From contig CM055868.1 in the NCBI GenBank assembly GCA_029582165.1, forward strand, positions 11,886,001-11,950,000: a DNA stretch of 64,000 nt, written 5' to 3'. Of the stretch, positions 27,375-37,940 are shown piece by piece. A program made the translations under genes and the position numbers. Numbering within the stretch: the first letter of the stretch is position 1; the number at the start of each line of letters is the position of its first letter. The notes below the pieces were generated by a model. It did no database searches and had not been told where the DNA came from. It was given only the letters and a program-made list of their open reading frames with translations. Source of the stretch: Portulaca oleracea. Its lineage: Eukaryota; Streptophyta; Magnoliopsida; Caryophyllales; Portulacaceae.

Positions 27375-29062
27375 AAAGTAGTTTAAAATTGAAGAGCAAC
27401 CTTCGATAGTAGCAATAGAAAATTGAAGAGTACAAAGGGTTAGCCATCCCTCTTGAATTCACCATACAAATTTCTTCTCTCGATTCTCTTCCTAAAATTT
27501 CCATTTCTCCATCACACAAATTACTTCTCCCAATCCTCTTCCTAAAATGTCTACTCAATTTCGAACTCACGCCTCTTCCAATACTTGAGGTTTTATACAA
27601 GGCAAAAGTTCAATTTTTTAAAAACAAATTGAGTTTGAAATTTACTCAATCAATGATTAATTATATGAATTTGTTGTACATGGTCGATGAAATTTAGAAT
27701 GAATAATTTTTTAAGTAAGATGTAGCAATATAACAATACGAATATATCTACAAAAAAAGAAAAATTATTACTTGTTTCAGTGATGATCGAACTTTATCTC
27801 AATATGATAATGCATTAAAATTTGGTTGAGCTAGCCTATCTACAGGTTGTTCTTGTCCCTTTAGTATCTTAATGCAAATTTTAAAATTTTCAATAATATG
27901 CCATACACATAACCTTTGCATTGAATATATGAATATTGTTCTAATAATAGATGCAATTGAAGATGCTTAATTGGTCATGATAGTTTTGTGATGCTTTCCT
28001 CTCATTGACTACAAGATAGTCTTAAACAACCAAATAAATGATTCTATTTTTTCATTCACAATGAATGTACATGCAAACATTACGACCTTATTGTGATGGT
28101 TCATCTTGACAAACAGAGCACAAATCATGTCGTATCTGTTGATTCTGCATGTGGTGTCAAGAATATTAACATCTCAAAAAGATCATAATCTCATTCATTA
28201 CGCTAGCCATCTAAAAAAATGCTTGTAAGACAAGCCCCTTTGCCAAGCTCAAGGACTCAAGGTGGTAGTCAAAATTGCAATCCTCCATTTTCCTTTGTTT
28301 CAACTTTTCAACTATAGTACTTGTGTGAGTACCATCTAAATGCTTTCATTTTAACAATGTATAATGCATTATATACATCCTTATATGTAAACTCTAGTCT
28401 CAGAGAACACCAACCTCCTTTAGCAATCACATAACATATGGTTGACACTATTATGACACAAAATTTCATGAGCTTCAATATTTGAGATTTGCTCACTTTT
28501 CGCTGAGACTTCAAAAACTGTTTTTTTTTTTGTTTTTTTGCATCAATAAATTGATAGTTATGGACTTTATGATGTTTACCATTATCCAAATACCATCTCG
28601 ATCAGAATTGAATCATTGCTTTGCATCCAATGCATGTTACGCTTTTCATGTAAGCCCTCTTGTCATCCTCTTCCCTTTTCGCCACTTTTTTTGTTCATAT
28701 TCTTCACCTTTTGCTTGTTGTAACAGTATCATTTCATATTAACGCCAGATTTATCAACTCTAGGCCTAACATTATTCTTGTAAATGTATATCCCACTCTC
28801 ATGGCACAATTATTGTAAAAATCATACATTTTTTGGACTTCATCTTTTTGCCAATTAGCTCTTCTTCGTCATGCTTTACACAGGATTGTAAGATAGGGTC
28901 TGGATCATGAGGAGGAACAAGGAATGTATAGTGTTAGTAATTATTCATGGGGTTACTTCTTGAATTATACAGTGCATCGAATTACTTATTGTATCTTTTT
29001 TAGATTCTGAGTGTATCTTTTACAACAAAACTATATATCTTTACTAATATGTTATATTTATA
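27375..29062 (-). pseudogene. FAR1/FHY3-type MULE transposase relic, right arm
   Basis: Read on the reverse strand, this repeats the left relic (18135-19640) in the same order: an N-terminal region at about 28930-28780 with a readable ..CAMRVGYTF-type FAR1 segment, then a transposase core at about 28180-27970. The core has INRYDMICALFV and ESFIWLFKTIL. Stops and frameshifts are frequent. Homology to the left arm extends past the coding part, through GTTATAAATATAA (about 29050), showing that the two are inverted copies of one sequence and not just members of a gene family. Confidence 0.75.
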
Positions 29063-30083
29063 ACCACCGTGTGATTTTTTGAATTGGGTTCATTTTCACT
29101 CAACTATTTATAGTATTATTTTTAGATTTTGAATATATATATTTTTAGCAAAACAATGTATCCTTACTATCTAATATCTATAATAATTTTCTTACTATCA
29201 TGTGCTTTTTTTGAATAATGAAGTGCACATTCACTTCAGGTTATAGATGTATCTTTTATGGAAAAACAATGACTATACACTATATTTCTAACTATCATTT
29301 TTTTTTGTGATCGTCTAGTCAATCAGTGTTTAATATCTTTTCAGTAATGCAATGTATCGTTTGTAGAAGTTCAATTTATCATTTAAGTTAATTTAATGTA
29401 TATTTAGTATATTACCACAATGAAACTTTTTAATATAACAATCCATCTTTTTTGCTGTCATGCTACTAATTTATGAGAGAGATGCGCTGTATTTGGTGCT
29501 GAATATGTTGGCCGGCGAGTGCTGGCGCCGAAGATTTGTCGACGTTGGGTAGATTCCGGCGGTATCGAGGAACGCCGTTGTCTAAGGTGGTTAAGTGCAG
29601 TATGGGCTTTTGGGCTGCATATTAGCTTGGGCTGGTTTCTGCATCGTATGCTTTAATTTTTTAGATTCCTTGGTATACCTAATTACGCGAATGCTCTAAA
29701 TGCTGAGTCACTAGTGTGCATTTAATGTTTTAATAGACAATAGTTTGTGCCAGCCTTATCACCTGATTTGATATATCTACACCTTTGATTGTGGCCATAT
29801 TTTGTAACGTGGACGAGGTTTTCAGCCATCTTTCTTTCCGTCTTTTCAGCTCAGACTTGCTAGGGTGTAAGGTGTAATGATTCCCTATACGTTGGCTTCT
29901 AAAGCAAACTTGAATTTATCTCTTGCACTTTACATTCCGCCATTTAAGCGTTATTCTGCTCAACACACTCAACCTTTCTTCCCTTTTTATTCTTGCTTCT
30001 CTCGTCCGACCACAGTTACTGGTGATGCTTACCATCGATGCTTTACAGAATATTGTCACTTTAATTCTTGCTGGAGGCGTAGA
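29063..30083. other. AT-rich stretch, then probable LINE 5' region
   Basis: 29063-29450 is AT-rich with loosely repeated TATCTTTT/TTTAGATTTTG phrases, probably the outer part of the right MULE relic. 29460-30083 is more GC-rich and leads without a clear border into LINE ORF1, so it may be the LINE 5' UTR. No gene is supported. Confidence 0.35.
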
Positions 30084-31245
30084 ATGGCTCAGTCACGTTC
30101 TTCCTCATCATCCCAAAAGGTTCTGGCTCGAGCTGCCGTTCGAGTGGGAATGGACCAACCCCCATCCCCGGTGGAAGCATGTTGGAATCTCACCTATTTT
30201 GGCTACCTAGTGGATGAACGAGTGATGGAAGCTGATTTAGGCAATTAGTTGTCAGTGAAAACTGGCGCACATTGGAGCCTGTTTTTGTTCACCGGTGTGA
30301 TCATCATATCTTCTCCTTCTGGTTTCGTTCTGTAAAGGATTTTTTGGAGATGGCTCCTCACCATACTGTTAATATTGCTGCATTTTTGCTGGCGATGGTC
30401 CTGGATCATTAGAGCATGGCGCAGTGGGGAATTGATGATTTTAGCTTGAGTTGTATCTTTGATGCAACAATCGATCAAAACTTGAACACTAAAGGGAGGG
30501 ATATGACCTTGACCTAGGTAATCCACAACTCTAGGCCTAGCAATCCACAATGATTATCCAAGGTAATTCCACTAAATAATCACAAGGAAAGACTTGCAAA
30601 CACCACAATCCACAAATGGATAGGTAAGCACAAGATTTTTGGGAGAAAACTTAGGGAAACCCTAACACCAATGCATAAGCATGTTCATATTCAGCTAAAA
30701 ACTACCAACAATGCCAAGGGAGGGGGTATATATAGTATTGGGAAAAAAATCGACAAAACGCAGCGTTTTGGGCCGGTAAACATGCGCAGGAACGGGAGGT
30801 CGGGGGTGCGACACGGAAGGTCGCGGGCGCGACAGGCTTCTGTCCGCCACAAACCGTCGCTGGCTGAATGGGGTCACGGGCGCGACCAGGTCCAATGCGG
30901 GCGCAACGAACGGGAAAGGACAATGACTCGGGCGAGTCACAAAACAATTCGGGCGCGACCTTGTTCTGGGGCAGTTTTCTTCTATCGACTTCAAACGCGC
31001 ATAACTTCTTCATCCGGGCTCTGTTTTAGGCCCATAAGATATCGAAGTTAAGCTCCCGGTGTGTACTTTAAGCTCCCAAAATTTGAGACCCATCGGAGTT
31101 AAATTGAAGGAGTTATGACCCAAAGCGTGAAGGCGCGTCCATTCCGACAACCCATGTTGACCCTTTTTCCGTTTATTCTTTACAAATGACTCCAAACCCT
31201 TTTAAAGGCCCGAAGTTGGTCCCAATGAGGACCCTATCTCCACTC

Positions 31246-32982
31246 CTATAGTCTGGGATCCCATTCGAAGTGGATGCCACGACCATCGATGACCCGAATA
31301 CGCATCCAAGGTCCCGGGTCCACCTTAAAATGGACTCCACACCCCACCTTGAAATGGATTCGCTTGTGTTTCTCCAAGGGGGTGCGAGAAGGATCGGTGA
31401 CCATAGATTTTGAGGCTCGGGCCCCATCCCGATACGTTCCGTACTCCCCTTCTTGGAAAAGAGTTGCCCTCAACTCTTGGGAGTTAAAACCGAGGCCCTC
31501 CTCATAATTCGGCTCCAAAGAACCTTGAACATCCCGAACTTCCCGATTGCAATGAGCATACACATGAAGCGCCCAACAAGCTTCGAACCCTACGACGTGT
31601 CCATCATCCAAATGAAAGAAATAGGTTAGAGACTTGTTGTGTGGGGATAGGGGATTAATGGAAGGAACAAGAGTATTTTGAGATGCTTGGGAACACACAT
31701 CCTCACGTAGCTCGCTGCAAGGTAAAGACAAAGCAAGAGATCGCTCGTCCTCACTAAGAGCACACTCATCCCGTATTTCGCTCAAAAGGAGAAGGTTCCT
31801 CAACTCACTTCCCACCCCGGGTTTGATTTGATGTGGGGTTAAGGAAATCAAGAAAGCAAATTCAAAAGAACGATCTTCATTCGACAAACACTCCCACAAG
31901 CATTGCATACCAAATTTCCAATAACACTCATTCAACAACGAATCCTCAAACAACCAATGTCTCCCAAAGGTCATGCACGACTCATCCAAAGACTTTATGT
32001 CGCAATATCCAACATCCAAGCAAGTCTTGATGAATTTCATAGGTGAGTTTGAAGTTACCTCATCCTTCTCATAGGGGAGATCATAAATGACTAGGCCGTA
32101 AGAGGTGTTGGTGACAACCTTGTTGTTTCTTGACTCCTCAAAAAGCAATGTCGCGATGATCATAGGAGCCTCTTGTTGGGATTCTTCAATGAGGACTAGA
32201 GGAAGGGCAAGATCGTTGTTCTCAACCTCCCCTTGGCAAGGAACTTCACCAAGCTCACCATGTACACCAAGAAGCTCAAGAGTTTCCCCTTCATTGGTCA
32301 CAAGGACATTAACCCCGTTCTTTGAGCTTTCCTTATTCTCAACCTTCTCATGGCGTGCAGCTTCAACAATAGCTTCGGAAGCCTCACAAGGTTCAATGGA
32401 AGCTCCCTCGTTGGGCATGTGATCGACCTTTGCTTGCTTAACTTCTCCATGCCCATCAAGTGATGAAATGGACTCATGGTAGACCTCTCGCTTGTAAGTG
32501 TTAGGCAAGAATCGTTGATTCATCAATCTCTTAAGTCGTGCCCATGAAGTGACCTTTGCTCGACCCTCTTTAGCTCGTTGTGCCTTGACATTCTCAAACC
32601 AAAGGGATGCAACCTTGAAGGCATGTTCATCGCTATACCCTTTAGTTCCAAAATTCCTCTCCAAGATTTGGACCCATTCAAGATAGTCTTCCGGGTCGGT
32701 GTTGCCATTGAATTCTGGAAGTTTGGCCTCGACATCATAGAATTCATTCCGTGGGGGCTTTTCAATCGCTTCCCGTCGACTATGGCGTCGAAACGAGCTT
32801 CTATCATAGTCACTCGACTCGTAGATGGGAGGAGGACGGATAGGGCTACGAAAGGACCTCCTTCATTCACCTCGGGGTTGTCTTTGATACTCTTGGGCAA
32901 GATTGTCCATCCACGCCGCAATGGCCTCAAGAGTATTTTTAATGTTAGTGAATCGACTCTCAAGACTCGGCTTAGGGGCCAT
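31246..32982 (-). CDS. Gag-like protein of the gag-only retrotransposon, one internal stop
   Basis: On the reverse strand ATG 32982 opens MAPKPSLESRFTNIKNTLEA. A stop near 32875 interrupts it, then one long frame runs to 31246. The segment EAKLPEFNGNTDPEDYLEW followed by SWARLKRLMNQRFLP matches retrotransposon gag proteins of Ty3/gypsy type (capsid-like). The C-terminal half is acidic and lacks a CCHC knuckle. The last about 65 codons lie inside the 3' LTR. It is likely packaged and copied in trans by a relative with pol. With a single stop it may be close to functional or read through. Confidence 0.75.
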
Positions 32983-32995
32983 ATCGAGAGCATGG

Positions 32996-33161
32996 CAAGG
33001 TTGTTAAAATCGGGATCCTAACTCGAAACTATGAGGAAGTTAGGATCGGAATTTAGCCCATGTAAGATCGTGGATCGTGTGTAAATAGTAGAATCGTTTC
33101 GATGATTTTAGGCCACAAAATCGTAGGATCGTAAATCAGGATCGGGATTTTAATAACTATG
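32996..33161 (-). mobile_element. hAT MITE (CATAGTTATTAAAATC family), copy 1
   Basis: Ends CAAGGTTGTTAAAATC and GATTTTAATAACTATG are inverted, with a perfect 8-bp duplication GAGCATGG at 32988-32995 and 33162-33169. It lies 13 bp upstream of the gag start codon of the host element. Orientation is opposite to the copy at 45538-45702. Confidence 0.9.
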
Positions 33162-33496
33162 GAGCATGGGTGAAGGACGGATTGTGTTTGGGATGATTTT
33201 GAGGAGTTTGAGGGTTTTTTTGTATTTTGAAAGTGTTTGGCTAAGAGTTCTTTGTGTTTTTTTCACTCAGACATTTCATCGAACACCTTGCGTGCACTAT
33301 TTTCCAACTTCTTCTCAATGCTCCAAATGACTTCAAAACCAACAAATACAAACACAATGTAATGTATTCCAGCAAACTTTGATGGCAATGGGGTTGGGGG
33401 GCACCAATATTTGCATACAACTCACAAAACCCAACACTAGAACACTACACTAGCAAGAACAATGCACATACTCAAGCTAAATGCAAAATCGAAGCT

Positions 33497-33505
33497 TTGA
33501 TACCA
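33497..33505 (-). promoter_or_regulatory. Primer binding site of the gag-only element
   Basis: The reverse strand reads TGGTATCAAAG, complementary to initiator tRNA-Met, 2 bp from the 5' LTR edge. This fixes the element's orientation as right to left. Confidence 0.8.
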
Positions 33506-33896
33506 AATGGAGCGTGGCGCGGTGGGGAATTGATGATTTTAGCTTGAGTTGTATCTTTGATGCAACAATCGATCAAAACTTGAACACTAAAGGGAGGGAT
33601 ATGACCTTGAGCTAGGTAATCCACAACTCTAGGCCTAGAAATCCATAATGATTATCCAAGGTAATTCCACTAAATAATCACAAGGAAAGACTTGCAAACA
33701 TCACAATCCACAAATGGATAGGTAAGCACAAGATTTTTGGGAGAAAACTTAGCGAAACCCTAACACCAATGCATAAGCATGTTCATATTCAACTAAAAAC
33801 TACCAACGATGCCAAGGGAGGGGGTATATATAGTATTGGGAAAAAAATAAACAAAACGCAGCGTTTTGGGCCGGAAAACACGCGCAGGAACGGGAG

Positions 33897-33973
33897 GTCG
33901 CGGGCGCGACACAGAAGGTCACGGGCGCGACACAGAAGGTCGCGGGCGCGACACAGAAGGTCACGGGCGCGAC
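33897..33973. repeat. 21-bp array of GTCGCG-GG-CGCGAC palindromes in the LTR
   Basis: Four units begin at 33897, 33918, 33939 and 33960, exactly 21 bp apart. Each is a near-perfect palindrome (GTCGCG arms around GG, with A for G at one site in two units). The other LTR holds only two units, near 30806 and 30827, so the array has grown or shrunk since insertion. Confidence 0.9.
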
Positions 33974-34438
33974 AGGATTCTGTCCGCTACAAACCGTCGC
34001 TGGATGAATGGGGTCGCGGGCGCGACGACCGGGACATGACAATGACTCGGGCGAGTCACAAGACGACTCGGGTGCGACCTTGTTCTGGGGCAGTTTTCTT
34101 CTTCCAACTTCAAACGCGCATAACTTCTTCATCTAGGCTCTGTTTTAGGCCCATAAGATATCGATGGAAAGCTCTCGGTGTGTACTTTAAGCTCCCTAAA
34201 TTTGAGACCCATCAGAGTTAAATTGAAGGAGTTATGATCCAAAGCGTGAAGGCGCGTCCATTCCGACAACCCACGTTGACCCTTTTTCCGCTTATTCTTT
34301 ACGAATGACTCCGAACCCTTTTAAAGGCCCAAAGTAGGTCCGATGAGGACCCGTAGCTCCACTCCTATGGTCCGGGATCCCATTTGAAGTGGATGCCACA
34401 ACCATCGTTGATCCGAATACGCATCCAAGGTCTGGGGT

Positions 34439-36117
34439 TGTTTAGACCCAATTTTGTGTCTAAATATCGCCTAAATCCTTAGGCTTTTGACTTGTTTCGT
34501 AGCTTAATTTAATAACTTTTAATGCGTTTTTGGTAATTTTGTAGACTTCGGAGTTTTTACTCAAAACGTGGTAAAAAGGGCCATTTTGCACCTATTTTGG
34601 GAATCCCGAGATTTCCCGAGTCTTGGTCGAATCGAAAGCGAAGGAATGCGGAAAGGCCGGACATGTCAAGACGCTCAGAAGACCTTTTGAAGCCGAGCTG
34701 GACCGTGGCCACGGTCATGATGACCGCAGCCACGATGCAGTCAAGTCAGGAGCAGAAGAAGTTGAAGCCGAGTTAGACCGTGGCCACGGTCATGATGACC
34801 CCAGCCACGGTGGGTTCAAGACTTATCCAAGGAAAGAAGAGGCCGGGCAAGACCGTGGCCACGGTCTTGGGAGACCGTAGCCACGACAGCGCGAAGAGAA
34901 GCGAAATCTGCAGTTCGCTACGCAGGACCGTAGCCACGGTCTCCTTGACCGTAACCACGGTCTCCTTGACCGTACCCATGGTCTCTCGAAGGAAAAAAAT
35001 CGCCATACAGATTTTGCTGGACAGAACGAGACCGTACCCACGGTCTCCTTGACCGTGGCCACGGTCTCCCTATGTCCTGCGCGTGTTTTCGGCTTGAAGT
35101 GCTGCGTTTTGGCCAACGGTTTTGCCTTGTATATTTACTCCTTGTTGACGATTTCTTAGGGGGCATCAAGGAATAGACTTAGACAATTTCCAGCTTTGCA
35201 ATTAGGGATTTTAGAGAGAGATAAGTGAGAGATTAATCTAGGATTTTGGAGATTTGTGTTTATTATTGAAGATTTGGGTATTCAAACAACTGAAAGATTG
35301 TTGGATTATCTTTTTTTATTGCTTTCCTTGGTTCATCTACAGCACTTTGATAAGTATTTTCGTCCCTTAACTCTTTTATTAATTACCTTGCTAATTACTT
35401 TGCTTGTTCTTAATTTCTTTACTTGCTATTTCATTGTTCTTGCTTGTTTATGGTTGTTTGATGTTAGAAATCATGTTTAGGTTTGGTTTGGATGTTGTTA
35501 GCTTAGTTTTTATCATGATTAGTGGCTAGAAACCAATGGGTTAGGTGGTAATTAAGGGTGTGAATGGGTGATTAGGTTTGGGTTAGCAATATTAGTGAGT
35601 AATTAGTTGGGAAATCAATTTCCCACTCCTATCCTTCCCTCAAGTAGGATGTATTTGGGTTCGAAAGCTCCTGAATACATCCAACACTTGTGTTGGAAGG
35701 TGGGAATTGGGATAGTTAGTACTCTACTCACGAAAGTGAATAGAGGCTAACTAGGAAATTTCGTTTCATTAACCCTCCAGGTCTGTCGATGGACTTTGGG
35801 GAAGTTAATCCGGACTATCCTCGGAAAAGGAAGCTCGGTGGGTATTTTCTAACGGAATTGCCACTTGATTCTCCCTTCTTGTTATTCCCTTGTTGCAAAA
35901 CCCATTTCCTCATCCCCGTTTGCATCCCGAAAAGCCTCCGAAGCCCATTTTCCATTCCTTGACCAACCTTAGCTTTGTTTCTCGCTTTGTGACCCTCTTC
36001 AAACCGTTATCCTTACCTTAGCAATCTCGACCCGACCACTGACTTAGTTTCTATGACCAAGGCCGCCAGCTCCCTTAGAAAAACGATAAAAACCGAGGTC
36101 CGCAAAACCACGTTACA
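34439..36117. mobile_element. Large solo LTR (1679 bp) inside the 5' LTR of the gag-only element
   Basis: It begins TGTTTAGACCCAATTTTG and ends CCACGTTACA. A perfect 5-bp duplication GGGGT (34434-34438 and 36118-36122) flanks it. The host LTR sequence resumes exactly on the other side, as a comparison with 30410-31441 shows. No internal retroviral genes are seen. A 74-codon open frame (35256-35480) is unsupported. The left third carries the palindrome array at 34701-35066. Confidence 0.9.
34701..35066. repeat. Array of GACCGTGGCCACGGTC palindromes, partly at 21-bp pitch
   Basis: Three perfect 16-bp palindromes start at 34701, 34776 and 35051, and a further perfect one at 34851. Variants with one or two changes start at 34926, 34947, 34968 and 35030. 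Decayed units follow at about 34722, 34797 and 34873. Neighbours within each cluster are 21 (once 22) bp apart, for example 34926/34947/34968 and 35030/35051. Linkers share TCTCCTTGAC or ATGATGACC. This is not a CRISPR array: no unique spacers, eukaryotic LTR context. Confidence 0.95.
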
Positions 36118-36900
36118 GGGGTCCACCTCAAAATGGACTCCACACCCCACCTTGAAATGGATTCGCTTGTGTTTCTCCAAGGGGGTGCGAGAAGGATCGG
36201 TGACCATAGATTTTGCGGCTCTGGCCCCATCCCAATACGTTCCACTCATGCTGATGCCATTCTTAAGATGGAAGATTTTGATTTCATTAATCTTTGGGTC
36301 CAACTTGAGGATATTCCTCTCCGACATCGTTGGGATGGGGCAACGCTCAAGATTGCTCATGTGATTGGGCCAGTTATTACCAAAGGATATAGGGGTCGGG
36401 TTGCTTGGCAGGGCTTAAAGGTCAGGGTACTGGTTCGTATCAATTGATACAAGCCTCTTCTTCCTGGTGTTTATATCCAAGATGAGCATGATCGTATCTT
36501 TTGGGAATCGTTTAGGTATGAAAATGTCTTGTTTTTATATTTTAAATGTGTCTGGGTCATCTCGATTCACAAAGTCGAAAACCACAAGCGGTGGCCTGAG
36601 AGGCGATAATGAATCGAATAGAGGAGGCTCGTCTTGACATCTATCCCATTTTAACAGGCCTTGAACTGGGTTATACTAACACTATTAGTGCTTTTCCGGT
36701 AAAATTTGGCTATCTCAATATGAAGGGCGCCGTATTTTCCCCGAGGAGAATGATTCGGAAATGGAAGTATCGGACTTGAATGATGGACCCCGGGTGCCTA
36801 TCTCCTACGAAAAAGGGTTTCTTATTCGTATTCTAGGACAACGTCATGGAGCCCCTCCCCCAGATCATCCTGGCTCAAGTCGCCGTAGGCCTTAGAGTGA

Positions 36901-37940
36901 TGATTCTGCAGATGACTCAACCGGGGATTCGTCTAATGATGACCGAGAGGCTTGTATGATTCGTCCTTGTTGAATGGAGATAGTTCCGACCAGAAGTCAA
37001 GTTTCGAACGGGGTATCGGGGCCAAGGGGCTCGACCTCTGATGTTGAAGATACTATACTCCATGTGTCTCTCCTGTCGCAGGTGGAACCTGATACAATGC
37101 AAGCTTTGGTTATATCTAATATGTGACGGTTGCGATTGCAGGATCCTTCGGATGAGGTACGTACTGATACATCCATGCAAATTGGGCTTGGGCTAGGTAG
37201 TTTACCATCTGAACAGGGGGAAGGGGTCGATGTTGACTCCTATCCACTGGATTCTGTGGTGGACCCTGCTTTGGTTTTGACCTCTGGGCCGGAAGTATCT
37301 CTCTTTAATTATGTATGACATACCGAGGGAGGATGGGATGTTGGTTTTGATATGTCAAACTCTGTTCCGGATCCGACCCACAATGGATGGGAATGGCGCC
37401 TTTCGGCTCCTCCGATTGATTAGGTTCCGGACCAGGAGTTTCTAGATGGGCCTGGGGATGGTCCTTTGGCTTTTGACTCGAGAATGGAATATCCTGAATT
37501 CTCATTCTCCATAATTTAATTGCTTCTCTTGCTGGGGGGGGGGGGGCATTAATTCTGATAAGGAGGCACATGATCAGTGACTGGTTGAATTAGAGGAAAT
37601 TAGCGATCGGTTACAACTATATATGTGCCAGAAGCTGTTATTGGATTGGAAGCTGTTTTAATGATGACAGGTATCCATCGGGGGGATCATGTCCTGTATC
37701 CCCTGTTGTTTCTCCACCCTGCCCCTTGAAATGATCTCAGTCTTTCTCTGGTAATGTTGAGGAATGCCATTGAATTCTTTGGGAGTTTAATAAGGCAAAT
37801 GGATTAGGAATTTGCACGTGTTAAATCTAAACGAGCTAAGATATCTCCTACAGTTTTTGCGTTTATTTCAGACTTGGTGTTTGCGGGCGTGGTTGAGGAT
37901 GTGCCGGGGCCAACCTTTTCAATGCTTGTTAGGGCACCAT
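36901..37940 (+). other. LINE linker between ORF1 and ORF2 relics
   Basis: Continuous LINE-derived sequence with short broken frames and a G-run at about 37536-37546. No domain is recognisable. Confidence 0.4.

Larger units (their letters stand above)
30410..36244 (-). mobile_element. Gag-only LTR retrotransposon (TR-GAG/LARD type) inserted in the LINE
   Basis: The direct repeats 30410-31441 (3' LTR) and 33508-36244 (5' LTR, about 1053 bp once the inserted solo LTR and one duplication are removed) have TG..CA-type ends on the reverse strand; the left copy has lost the G/C at each end. The primer binding site TGGTATCAAAG on the reverse strand (33497-33505) lies 2 bp from the 5' LTR. A purine tract GGGGAGTA abuts the 3' LTR. 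Flanks ATCAT and CTCAT fit a 5-bp duplication with one change. Only gag is present; there is no trace of pol. Confidence 0.88.
30084..36900 (+). pseudogene. LINE ORF1 (DUF4283-like), split by an LTR element
   Basis: From ATG 30084 (MAQSRSSSSSQK) the translation runs WNLTYFGYLVDERVMEADL and then VHRCDHHIFSFWF. The element 30410-36244 interrupts it. The reading resumes at 36250 with EDFDFINLWVQLEDIPL and GYRGRVAWQGLKVRV. This matches the DUF4283 layout of plant LINE ORF1 proteins, which bind the element's RNA. A zinc-knuckle region should follow near 36550 but is too decayed to show clean cysteines. Stops occur on both sides. It belongs with the ORF2 relic at 37941-50640. Confidence 0.8.

Noticed and set aside
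34701..35066. CRISPR-like array
   Set aside because: The repeats are palindromes with shared, not unique, linkers, and they lie in a plant LTR.
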